A stretch of DNA of 64,000 nucleotides, from positions 3,100,001 to 3,164,000 of the forward strand of contig NZ_CP028158.1 in the NCBI RefSeq assembly GCF_003030345.1. The letters run 5' to 3'. The stretch is from Plantactinospora sp. BC1 (GTDB lineage: Bacteria > Actinomycetota > Actinomycetes > Mycobacteriales > Micromonosporaceae). Under the pieces are notes generated by a model. That model was not told where the DNA came from. It did no database searches and worked only from the letters and a program-made list of their open reading frames with translations. A program made the position numbers and the translations under genes. Below are positions 41,358-48,903 of this stretch, in pieces. Position 1 is the stretch's first letter; each line of letters begins with the position of its first letter.

Positions 41358-42377
41358 TCAGGGCTTCGGTACGAACCCGAAGTCGACGACCTTCTCCGGG
41401 GTGAGCCCGGCGGGGATCAGACCGGCGCCCTGCATCACCGCGATGGTCCGCATCACCCGCTGCTCGTCCATGAAGCCGATCGGCGCACCACCGACCGGTG
41501 CCACGTACGGCGTCATCGCCTTGATCTCGCCGACCCCGGACGGCACCGCGTAGCTCGGCTCCGCCTTGTTGAGGATCTGCGCCGCCTCCTCGGGGTGGTC
41601 GATCGAGTACTGCAAGCCCTTCAGCAGCGCGCCCGTGAACCGGCGGACCAGCTCCGGGTTCTTCTCGATCAGGCCGGGGGTGGTGATGATGGCGTTGCCG
41701 AACAGGTCCCGCAGGTAGTCGCTGTACGGCAGCACCACCACGTCCTTCTTGGCGGCGTTGCCGAGCGCGGTGCGGCTGAGCAGGAAGGTACCGAGCGCGT
41801 CGACCTGCCGGGACGCCATCAGCCCGTTCAGCGCGGTGGCCTGCGCCGGCTGGATCTTCACCTTCCCCGAGTCGATGCCGGCCAGCCGGGCGTACGCCGG
41901 GAAGAGCAGTTCGGTGACCGAGCCCTTGCCGGTCGCCATGGTCTTGCCTTCCAGGTCCTTCGGGGTGCTGATGTTGGTGTCCTTCGTGGTCATCACCGCG
42001 ACCAGCGTCTGCTGGTGTACGGCGGCGACGGCCCGCCAGTCGGTGAACTCGCCCTTCCCGGCCTGGATCACCGCACCGGTGAAGTCGAGCGCGGCGAACT
42101 GCACCTTGCCGGACTTCAGCGCCGTCAGGTTCGGGACGTTGCCCGCGCCCTTCTGGATGTCCACCTCGATGCCGGCCTCGGCGAAGTAGCCCTTCTCCTT
42201 GGCCACCCAGGCGAACGCGTCCCGGCCGACCGCCCCGAAGGCGGTGATGTACCCGACCTTGTCGGGGTCCTTCTTGGACGCTTCGGCCTCCGACCCGGAG
42301 TCGCCGCCGCACCCGCTCGTGACCGCCAGCGCCGCCGCCAGTAACGCCGCGGCGAGCAGGCGAGAACGTCTGATCAT
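41358..42377 (-). CDS. NMT1/TauA-type ABC substrate-binding lipoprotein
   Basis: 339 residues. The signal is a lipobox type: MIRRSRLLAAALLAAALAV, then TSGCGG with the lipidated Cys. The mature part has the NMT1/THI5-like fold: VGYITAFGAVGRDAFAWVAK, KGYFAEAGIEVDIQKGAGN, LMASRQVDALGTFLL. Such proteins bind small nitrogen or sulfur compounds, pyrimidine precursors or sulfonates outside the membrane and pass them to the permease at 40405. The specific ligand is unknown. The adjoining GntR/DUF6282 genes suggest a catabolic substrate. Confidence 0.92.
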   Translation of the reverse strand: MIRRSRLLAAALLAAALAVTSGCGGDSGSEAEASKKDPDKVGYITAFGAVGRDAFAWVAKEKGYFAEAGIEVDIQKGAGNVPNLTALKSGKVQFAALDFTGAVIQAGKGEFTDWRAVAAVHQQTLVAVMTTKDTNISTPKDLEGKTMATGKGSVTELLFPAYARLAGIDSGKVKIQPAQATALNGLMASRQVDALGTFLLSRTALGNAAKKDVVVLPYSDYLRDLFGNAIITTPGLIEKNPELVRRFTGALLKGLQYSIDHPEEAAQILNKAEPSYAVPSGVGEIKAMTPYVAPVGGAPIGFMDEQRVMRTIAVMQGAGLIPAGLTPEKVVDFGFVPKP

Positions 42378-42963
42378 GTGTGCCTCCCGCTTGTGGAATG
42401 GACCCGAGGGCGGGCAATCGACGCCTCCCGCGCGAACAGCACGCCGCGACCCCTCGGCACGTGTCCGGCCTGCCGGCCCTCGTTCGGTCGAGAATCGTAA
42501 ATGAGTAGTGTCCGAAATGTCATCGACAAGATCCGGTCAAGATTCAGGCAAGCTGCGGAGTGGACGTTTCCCGCACCTCGGATAACGGCAGGTCAGGATC
42601 ATTGACATCCGGCATCGACAGCAGACAACCTGTCGGCAATATTGTTGATAATTCTGGAGACAACGTTGCGGTCAGCCGTACTGAGCTGGGAGTTGGCGGG
42701 GCGTCCGCGCCCGACCGACCGGCGCGACGCCGGCCGCGCCGAGCCGGCGTACCGCCCGGTGTGCGGGCGCACTCCGGCTAAGGTCCGACGCGTGCATATC
42801 CCCGTCGACACGGTGGACCCCGCGGACCCGACGTACCAGTCTCACCGGCCCGATCGATTCCGTCGCGACCGCCGCCGAAATCGCCCGAATGTTGACCGAC
42901 GTTGGACGTCGGACAGATTTCCGCCCGGGTCGACCCGACACGGATCGTTCCGGTGACCAGATC
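42378..42963. promoter_or_regulatory. Divergent regulatory region of the transporter and GntR genes
   Basis: About 590 bases between the leftward binding-protein gene and the rightward GntR gene, AT-richer than its surroundings at 42490-42660. CAATATTG at 42637-42644 is a perfect 8-base palindrome, followed by TTGTTGATAAT and AGACAACG. FCD-GntR regulators often bind TTGT/ACAA-type half-sites, so operators could lie here. No gene is supported in the interval. Confidence 0.45.
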
Positions 42964-43770
42964 ATGACCGAATCCGCACAGCGACCACCGACCGCCGAAC
43001 CAACGTCCTCGGCTGCCGAACCAACGTCCTCGGCCGCCGAGCCCACGTCCTCGGCCGGCGGACCGCAGTCGTCGGCGAGCGGCCGGCGGGCTCCGGCCCG
43101 GTCCGCCGAGGAGGCGTACGACCAGCTCCGGCAGGAGATCTACCGGGGCGAGCTGATGCCCAACGAGCGACTGATCGAGATCGAACTTGCGACCCGGCTA
43201 CAGGTCAGCCGCGCGGTGGTCCGGACCGTACTGGTCCGGCTCGGTCAGGACGGGCTGGTCGTGCTCACCCCGAACCGGGGCGCACACGTCCGGCTGGTCA
43301 GCGAGGAGGAGGCGGTGGAGATCCTCCAGGTGCGTGCCGTACTCGAGGCACTCACCGCCCGGCAGGCGGCGCAGCACGCCACCGCCCGGGAGATCGCCGC
43401 GATCCGCCGGCTGCTCGGCCGGATGGCCCGGAAACTGGACGCCGACGACCTGCTCGGCTACTCCGAGGGGAACGCCAAGCTGCACGCCGCGATCATCGCG
43501 GCGGCCCGGCACGAGACCGCGGCCCGGCTCATCACCGGGCTGCGAGCCCAACTCGTCCGCTTCCAGTACCGCACCATCCTGGTGCCCGGCCGGCCGGCCA
43601 AGTCCTTCGAGGAGCACACCGCGATCGTCGACGCGATCGCCGCCCGGGACCCGGACGCCGCCGAGGCGGCGATGCGCCGGCACCTCGGGTACGTCGAATC
43701 CACCCTGGCCAGGACCGCGACGGCGATCCGCCGCCGGGGCGGCCGACCCGACCCCACCCGTCCGGGCTGA
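42964..43770 (+). CDS. GntR-family regulator, FCD subfamily
   Basis: 268 residues from the ATG at 42964; an earlier in-frame start at 42889 is unlikely. The first 45 residues are a low-complexity Thr/Ser/Ala/Pro tail built of three seven-residue repeats. The winged helix covers about 45-115 (EEAYDQLRQEIYRGELMPNE, LATRLQVSRAVVRTVLVRLG, LTPNRGAHVRLVSEE). The C-terminal FCD effector domain has metal-ligand-type residues in YSEGNAKLHAAIIAAARHET and RHLGYVESTL. It probably controls the divergent ABC genes and the DUF6282 gene 35 bases downstream. Confidence 0.93.
   Translation: MTESAQRPPTAEPTSSAAEPTSSAAEPTSSAGGPQSSASGRRAPARSAEEAYDQLRQEIYRGELMPNERLIEIELATRLQVSRAVVRTVLVRLGQDGLVVLTPNRGAHVRLVSEEEAVEILQVRAVLEALTARQAAQHATAREIAAIRRLLGRMARKLDADDLLGYSEGNAKLHAAIIAAARHETAARLITGLRAQLVRFQYRTILVPGRPAKSFEEHTAIVDAIAARDPDAAEAAMRRHLGYVESTLARTATAIRRRGGRPDPTRPG
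42994..43056. repeat. Three 21-base in-frame tandem repeats in the GntR gene
   Basis: Units at 42994-43014, 43015-43035 and 43036-43056 share the core GCCGAACCAACGTCCTCGG with a few substitutions. They encode repeats of A-E-P-T-S-S-A at the disordered N-terminus of the regulator. Confidence 0.9.
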
Positions 43771-43805
43771 CCGGCGTACGGTCCGCCCCACCCCTGAGGA
43801 GCGTC

Positions 43806-44744
43806 ATGTCCGAGCACCCCGTCCCGTCCGCCCGCGCCCGTGCCCTGGTCGCCGGGGCGTACGACACGCACGTGCACGTCGCCCCCGACGTGATGGAACG
43901 GCGGATCGACGACCTCGACCTGGCCGACCGGTTCGCCGAGGTCGGGCTCGCCGGCTTCGTACTCAAGTCGCACTACGTGGCGACCGCCGAGCGGGCGATG
44001 GTGGTCCGCAGGGTACGCCCCGAGGTCGACGTGCTCGGCGCGGTCACCCTGAACGGTGCGATGGGCGGAATGAACCCGGCGGCGGTCGAGATCGCCGGCC
44101 GGCAGCGGGCCCGGGTGGTCTGGATGCCCACCGTCGACTCCGGAAACCAGCGCCGGAGCAGCGCCACCGACCTGCCCGGGGCGAAGCCGGCGATGTGGGG
44201 GGCGCTCCAGGCGGACCTGCACGCCCAGGGCATCGTCCCGGACGTCGTCGAGGTGGTCGACGCCGACGGGCAGGTGCTGGAGCGGGTCCGCCAGGTGCTC
44301 CGGGTGATCGCCCGCTACGACATGGTGCTCGCCACCGGGCACCTCTCCGGCCCGGAGATCCTGGCCGTGGTCCGGGCGGCCGGGGCGGAGGGGGTACGCC
44401 GGATCGTCGTCACCCACCCCGAGTTCACCTCGCAGCGGCTGCCCGTCGCCCAGCAGCGGGAACTCGCCGAGGCGGGCGCGCTGCTGGAACGCTGCTTCAC
44501 CACGCCGTACACCGGAAAGGTCTCCTGGCCGGACCTGTTCGGCAACATCCGGGCGGTCGGGGTCGCGCACTCGGTGCTCTCCAGCGACCTCGGGCAGCCG
44601 TTCAACCCGCCGGTCGAGGACGGGCTCGCGCTCTTCGCCGACCGGCTGCTGGAGGCCGGCTTCACCGAGCGGGAGATCCGGACGATGGCGGTGGAGAACT
44701 CCCGCCGGCTCGCCGTGACCTCCGGCGACCGGGTCCCGGCCTGA
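43806..44744 (+). CDS. DUF6282 amidohydrolase-like protein
   Basis: 312 residues starting at the ATG at 43806 with GAGGAG upstream. The metal-binding HxH is in YDTHVHVAPDVMERR near residue 24. Further ligands are likely at VVLATGHLSGPEI, VVTHPEFTSQ and a terminal VLSSDLGQP, giving the amidohydrolase TIM-barrel set. DUF6282 enzymes are poorly characterised. The order regulator, enzyme, with a divergent importer makes a substrate-hydrolysis role likely. The substrate is not identifiable. Confidence 0.85.
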   Translation: MSEHPVPSARARALVAGAYDTHVHVAPDVMERRIDDLDLADRFAEVGLAGFVLKSHYVATAERAMVVRRVRPEVDVLGAVTLNGAMGGMNPAAVEIAGRQRARVVWMPTVDSGNQRRSSATDLPGAKPAMWGALQADLHAQGIVPDVVEVVDADGQVLERVRQVLRVIARYDMVLATGHLSGPEILAVVRAAGAEGVRRIVVTHPEFTSQRLPVAQQRELAEAGALLERCFTTPYTGKVSWPDLFGNIRAVGVAHSVLSSDLGQPFNPPVEDGLALFADRLLEAGFTEREIRTMAVENSRRLAVTSGDRVPA

Positions 44745-44759
44745 CCCCGGCACCCCGGC

Positions 44760-45239
44760 TCAGGCGCCGGTCGCGACCTCGACGACGGGCTCGTGGCGTA
44801 CCGGGAAGTTGACCGAACTGGCGATGAAGCAGAGCTTGTGCGCCTGCTCGTGCAGTTCGGTCGCCCGGTCCACCATCTCCGGCGCGGCCACGGTCACCCG
44901 GGGCCGGAGTACGACCTCGGTGAAGGCGCCGCCACCGTCCCCGCTCTCGACCATCGTCCCGACGGCGTCGTCGACGTACCCGGTGACCACCACCCGGCCC
45001 CGGGCGCAGAGGCTGAGGTACGAGAGCATGTGACACTGGGCCAGCGCGGCGACCAGCAGTTGTTCCGGGTTCCACCGTGCCGGGTCGCCCCGGAAGGTCG
45101 GGTCGGCGGAGCCGAGCAGCGGTGCCGGGCCGTCGGCGGTGACCCGGTGGTCCCGGCCGTAGTCGCGGTAGTTGACCGTGCCGGCCTCGCCGGCGCCGGT
45201 CCAGGTGACGGTCAACTGGTAGTCGTGGGTCCTCGGCAC
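44760..45239 (-). CDS. OsmC-family peroxiredoxin-like protein
   Basis: 159 residues. The two redox cysteines are in NPEQLLVAALAQCHMLSYLS and EQAHKLCFIASSVNFPV, the standard OsmC/Ohr pair. Such proteins reduce organic hydroperoxides using thiols. It is convergent with the DUF6282 gene and has a 15-base gap. The single gene has no MarR-type OhrR neighbour, so its regulation is not visible. Confidence 0.92.
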   Translation of the reverse strand: MPRTHDYQLTVTWTGAGEAGTVNYRDYGRDHRVTADGPAPLLGSADPTFRGDPARWNPEQLLVAALAQCHMLSYLSLCARGRVVVTGYVDDAVGTMVESGDGGGAFTEVVLRPRVTVAAPEMVDRATELHEQAHKLCFIASSVNFPVRHEPVVEVATGA

Positions 45240-45452
45240 TGGTCTCCTCCTCGGCTCGCTGCCGCGAGTATCGACCAGCGGGGCGGTGGTCCGTTACTAG
45301 CTCGGCCGGGTCAGTAACGGATCACACAGTCGCGCCGGCGCCCGGCCGACCGTCGATGTCGGTCCGGCGGCGGGGCGACCGGGTACTGGTGACCGCCGCC
45401 CGCCGGTCCCGCCGACGGGCGCTCTCCCGGTCGGGCCGGGTCGGATCGACGG

Positions 45453-45830
45453 CTAGCGGCTGGGCCGGCTCTCCGGATCCATCGGGTCGAACTCCTCGTC
45501 CTCCTCGATCGCCCGGACGATCTCGTCCCGGTGTTCCGCGACCATCCGGTCGAGATGCCCGCGCAGCAACTCGGCGTTGGACGACTCGCCGGAGTAGATC
45601 CGGTCCCAGTCGTCCTCGCCGGCCTCCACCAGCCGGGCCAGGGTACGCATATCGTCGCCGAGGTCACCGCGCAGCGCCGCCTCGTGGAGGGCCCGGCGTT
45701 CCTCCTCGGTCGGCCTGTTGTTCCGCTGGAACCGGAGCATCTCCTGCAACGCGGACTCCATCGCCGCGTTCAGCTCGGCCGTGGCGGCCCGCATCTGCTG
45801 CTCGATGTAGGCGAAGTCGGGGGAAGTCAT
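45453..45830 (-). CDS. Small acidic helical partner of a WXG-type protein
   Basis: 125 residues from the ATG at 45830, whose start overlaps the stop of the gene upstream (ATGA). It starts MTSPDFAYIEQQMRAATAEL and is almost wholly helical and acidic, with a GEDDWDRIYSG loop and an EEDEEFDPMDPESRPSR tail. The size and coupling resemble the small chaperone-like or second members of type VII secretion substrate pairs. No WXG motif is present in it. Confidence 0.65.
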   Translation of the reverse strand: MTSPDFAYIEQQMRAATAELNAAMESALQEMLRFQRNNRPTEEERRALHEAALRGDLGDDMRTLARLVEAGEDDWDRIYSGESSNAELLRGHLDRMVAEHRDEIVRAIEEDEEFDPMDPESRPSR

Positions 45831-46858
45831 ACCGCGCCCATCGCCGGGACCGGGCCGGTCACCGGGGCGGGCGGCAGCTTCGCGACGCTGAAGTAGTCGA
45901 CGCATAGCTCGATGGTGCTGATCAGCATGGTCAGCGCGTTCAGGAAGACCTGGACGACCTTGATGGCCTTCCAGACCATCGTGATCCCCTCCTTGACCGT
46001 CTGGATCAGCTTCCACTGCCCGTAGGCGGGGATCGCGGCGTTCGACAGCGCCGCGCTGACGAGGCTGACCAGGGTCCTGATGATGTCGACCACCACCTGG
46101 GCCATCTTCACCGCATGGTCGATCATGTCCCAGAGGTGGTCGCCCATCTTCCGCATCGCACCCGCCTGCTCGGTCAGGCTGGCAGTCCACCGGTCCACGT
46201 GGGCGGTCGCCGCGTTGGCCGCGTCCCCGCTCCAGGTCCTGGTGATCGCCTGCCGTCCCGAGGCGAGGTTGGCCTGCGCCAGATCGAGGCAGTGGGCCAC
46301 CGCCCGCCACGCCTCGACGTGTCGGGCGGCCTTGTCGATATCACCGGCGAGCCAGCGGGTTACCTTCTCGCGCGGGTCCGGACCGCCGACCCAGACGACG
46401 AGGTCGCAGACCTTGTCGAAGACGAAGCCGAAGGAGACCTCCGGCAGGTCCGGCATGCCGGCGCCACCGCCCCCCGGTGCGACCAGAGCACCGGCCGGCG
46501 AACCGGGATCGCTGAACCCGTTGGCCTCGCCGTCGTCGGTGACGAGGCCGGTCTGCCCACCGGCCAGCCTGGTCAGCCGGCCACTCGACCGTTCGTCGGC
46601 CTCCCGGTACGCGGTGGCGGAGGAGTCGAGCCCGTCCCGGGTCTTGCCGAGCCGGAGGCCGTCCTCGGCGAGTACGTTGTGGAACTTCGGGATCATGCCG
46701 GCGTACGGGCCGGTGATGAGTTCGAGGATCCGGCCGAAGTCGGCGTCGGCGATCTGCCCGGCGGCGTAGTCCCGGGCCGAGCCCATGTCCGTGGAGACCC
46801 GCCCCACCTGCTGGGCCCAGCCTCGCAGGTCGGAAAGTTCAACTGAGACAGCCGTCAC
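45827..46858 (-). CDS. Putative type VII secretion substrate, EspC/WXG-like
   Basis: 343 residues from the GTG at 46858, chosen because GGGGGG lies 6 bases upstream; longer frames start at 46933. Residues 1-95 resemble EspC-type proteins (VELSDLRGWAQQVGRVSTDM, YREADERSSGRL). A Gly/Ala linker follows. Residues 175-270 form a helical hairpin with the turn TWSGDAANAATAHVDRW, a WXG motif. The C-terminus contains hydrophobic helices (ALSNAAIPAYGQWK, VVQVFLNALTMLIS). No toxin domain is seen. Export by an ESX-type system encoded elsewhere is inferred. Confidence 0.72.
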   Translation of the reverse strand: MTAVSVELSDLRGWAQQVGRVSTDMGSARDYAAGQIADADFGRILELITGPYAGMIPKFHNVLAEDGLRLGKTRDGLDSSATAYREADERSSGRLTRLAGGQTGLVTDDGEANGFSDPGSPAGALVAPGGGGAGMPDLPEVSFGFVFDKVCDLVVWVGGPDPREKVTRWLAGDIDKAARHVEAWRAVAHCLDLAQANLASGRQAITRTWSGDAANAATAHVDRWTASLTEQAGAMRKMGDHLWDMIDHAVKMAQVVVDIIRTLVSLVSAALSNAAIPAYGQWKLIQTVKEGITMVWKAIKVVQVFLNALTMLISTIELCVDYFSVAKLPPAPVTGPVPAMGAV

Positions 46859-46981
46859 GACAGACCCCCCGATCTTCACGTATCCGCCCCGGGTACCACC
46901 CGCCCCGCGATCGGCCATCGTGGATTGTGCCACCGGGTCCGCAGCGCTACAACCCGTCGCCGGACCTCGTTGGCAGGCGCG

Positions 46982-47380
46982 TCAGTGGGTCCGCCAGAAC
47001 GTCACGATGAGGACGATCTGGACGGCGACGACGCTCAGCAGGACAAGCCACTGGCGACCGAACGACCAGTGCCGGGCGATCGACCAGAACACCAGCCCGA
47101 CACCGGCGACCCCGGAAGCGATCATCGGAACCATCCAGGCGACGTCCCCGCCGGTCGCTCCGAACACGGCGGCCAGCAGAGAGAAGAGGACCGCACCCCA
47201 GACGAAGGTCTCCCGGAGAAATCCCTCGGCCAGCGCGACCGCGGCGGCCCGGAGAAAGCCGCCCCACCCCCGCCGGCGCCCGGCGGAGTCCGACGCGTCG
47301 TCGATCTCACCCGCCCGCTCGTACGCCGCCCGGAACAGCGGGCCGTCCGCCTCGGTCGGCTCACGCCTCTGCTCGGACAC
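46982..47380 (-). CDS. Small membrane protein, unknown
   Basis: 132 residues from the GTG at 47380. A polar head (SEQRREPTEADGPLFRAAYE, GRRRGW) is followed by a membrane-interacting helix and two further hydrophobic segments (VPMIASGVAGVGLVFWS and WLVLLSVVAVQIVLIVTF). It precedes the WXG-like gene on the same strand with a 120-base gap. No family is recognised. Confidence 0.6.
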   Translation of the reverse strand: MSEQRREPTEADGPLFRAAYERAGEIDDASDSAGRRRGWGGFLRAAAVALAEGFLRETFVWGAVLFSLLAAVFGATGGDVAWMVPMIASGVAGVGLVFWSIARHWSFGRQWLVLLSVVAVQIVLIVTFWRTH

Positions 47381-47409
47381 ACCGACACAGTAGTCGACCC
47401 GGGCGACCG

Positions 47410-48825
47410 TCAGAAGTCGTCCGGAGTGCGGATCCGGTCCCGGATCCAGAGCCCCGCCTCCTTCAGCCGGGCGGTGCCGCCGAAGGCGCCGGCCGCGCAG
47501 GTGCCTTCGGTGAAGACCGCACCGGAGCGGAAGTCGTCGGAGAAGTTCCAGTTCACCCAACTGATCTTCCGGCTGGCGAAGAGGTCCAGGTAGCGCTGGG
47601 CCATCACGAAGTCGTTCGGGCCGTCGCCGGAGTAGTCCTGGGTGCCGAACTCGGTGACGAAGAGCGGCAGCAGCTCCGCCGCCCGGCTCACCGTGTCCAG
47701 GTAGTAGTCGTCGTGCGAGGCGGCGTAGAAGTGGAAGACGTACATGACGTTGCCGGCGCTGACCGGGTTGGCGGCGATGACGTCCGCGCCGCCGCCGCTG
47801 CCGGAGGCGCCCAGCGACGACCAGTCGGGGGTGCCGACCAGCACCACCGCGTCGGCGTCCCGGGTACGGATCACCGGGATGATCTGGTCGGCGTAGCCCT
47901 TGATGGTGCTCCAGGTCACCCCGGCCCCGTTCGGCTCGTTCGCGATCTCGTAGATCACGTTGTTCTTCGCCCGGTGCCGGTCGGCGATCTCGGCGAAGAA
48001 GGTACGCGCCCGTTCAAGGTTGTGGTTCGGGTCGCCGGGGGTGAGCATGTGCCAGTCCACGATGGCGTACATGCCCCGGGCGGTGGCCAGCTCGATGTAG
48101 TCGTGCACCATGTCGGTGAAGCGACGCGGGTCGGTCTCGTAGCCACCCTCCTGGATGTACATCGAGATCCGCAGTACGTCGGCCTGCCACTCCCGGGCGA
48201 GTACGTCCAGCGAGGCCGGGGTGGCGCAGTTGGCGTACCACTGGATGCCGTGCGTGCTCATCCCGCGCAACTGGATCGCCTTGCCGGCGGCGTTGCAGAG
48301 CTGCCGCCCGCAGACCCGGAGCTGCCCGTTCGCCGCCACCGGGGTGCGCCCGCCCGGCGGAACCGTCGGCGGGACGCCGGTCGGGGTCGCCGTCGGGGTC
48401 GGGGTGGGCCCGGTGCCGCCGCCGCAGGGCTGGCCGTTGAGCTGGCAGCCGTTGGGGGCGCCGGGGCCCGCGCCGATGAAGCCGAAGGTCACCGAGGCGC
48501 CGGGGGCGATCCGGCCGTTCCAGGAGAGGTTGCCGAAGGTGTGCCGCTGGCCGCTGCTGCTCAGCGTGGCGTTCCAGTGCGAGCCGACCGTCGTCCCGGC
48601 CGGCAGGTCGAACTGCACCCGCCACGAGGTGAGCGCCGTGCCGCCGCCGTTGGTGATGGTGTAGCGGCCCTCCCAGCCCGAGCCCCAGTCGGAGACCTTG
48701 GCGAACGAGGCGGTCGGGGTGGCGGCGGCCGGGGCCACCGCCGCCTGGGCGACCACCGTCGCGGGTACGGCCGCGACCGCCGCGACGAGCCCGGCCAGCA
48801 GCAGCAGTCTGCGGGTACGCCTCAC
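47410..48825 (-). CDS. Secreted GH5 cellulase with N-terminal CBM2
   Basis: 471 residues from a GTG at 48825 with GGAGGA 5 bases upstream. A Sec signal (RRTRRLLLLAGLVAAVAA) is followed by a family 2 carbohydrate-binding module (about 35-135), a Pro/Thr linker (PTPTPTATPTG) and a GH5 catalytic domain (about 165-471). The acid/base Glu is in NVIYEIANEPNG (near residue 293) and the nucleophile Glu in PLFVTEFGTQD (near 391). It is a beta-1,4-endoglucanase that binds cellulose. No CebR-like palindrome is visible within 150 bases upstream. Confidence 0.95.
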   Translation of the reverse strand: MRRTRRLLLLAGLVAAVAAVPATVVAQAAVAPAAATPTASFAKVSDWGSGWEGRYTITNGGGTALTSWRVQFDLPAGTTVGSHWNATLSSSGQRHTFGNLSWNGRIAPGASVTFGFIGAGPGAPNGCQLNGQPCGGGTGPTPTPTATPTGVPPTVPPGGRTPVAANGQLRVCGRQLCNAAGKAIQLRGMSTHGIQWYANCATPASLDVLAREWQADVLRISMYIQEGGYETDPRRFTDMVHDYIELATARGMYAIVDWHMLTPGDPNHNLERARTFFAEIADRHRAKNNVIYEIANEPNGAGVTWSTIKGYADQIIPVIRTRDADAVVLVGTPDWSSLGASGSGGGADVIAANPVSAGNVMYVFHFYAASHDDYYLDTVSRAAELLPLFVTEFGTQDYSGDGPNDFVMAQRYLDLFASRKISWVNWNFSDDFRSGAVFTEGTCAAGAFGGTARLKEAGLWIRDRIRTPDDF

Positions 48826-48903
48826 GATTCCTCCGGCATTCGACGGCGGGCGGCCCGACCGGCACACGTCGAGCCATCAACTTCTGTCGAACTATAAGGA
48901 GAA

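Noticed and set aside
42378-42500. Possible TPP riboswitch before the NMT1-type binding-protein gene
   Set aside because: NMT1-like proteins can be thiamine-related, but the conserved CTGAGA and TPP-box sequences are not present.
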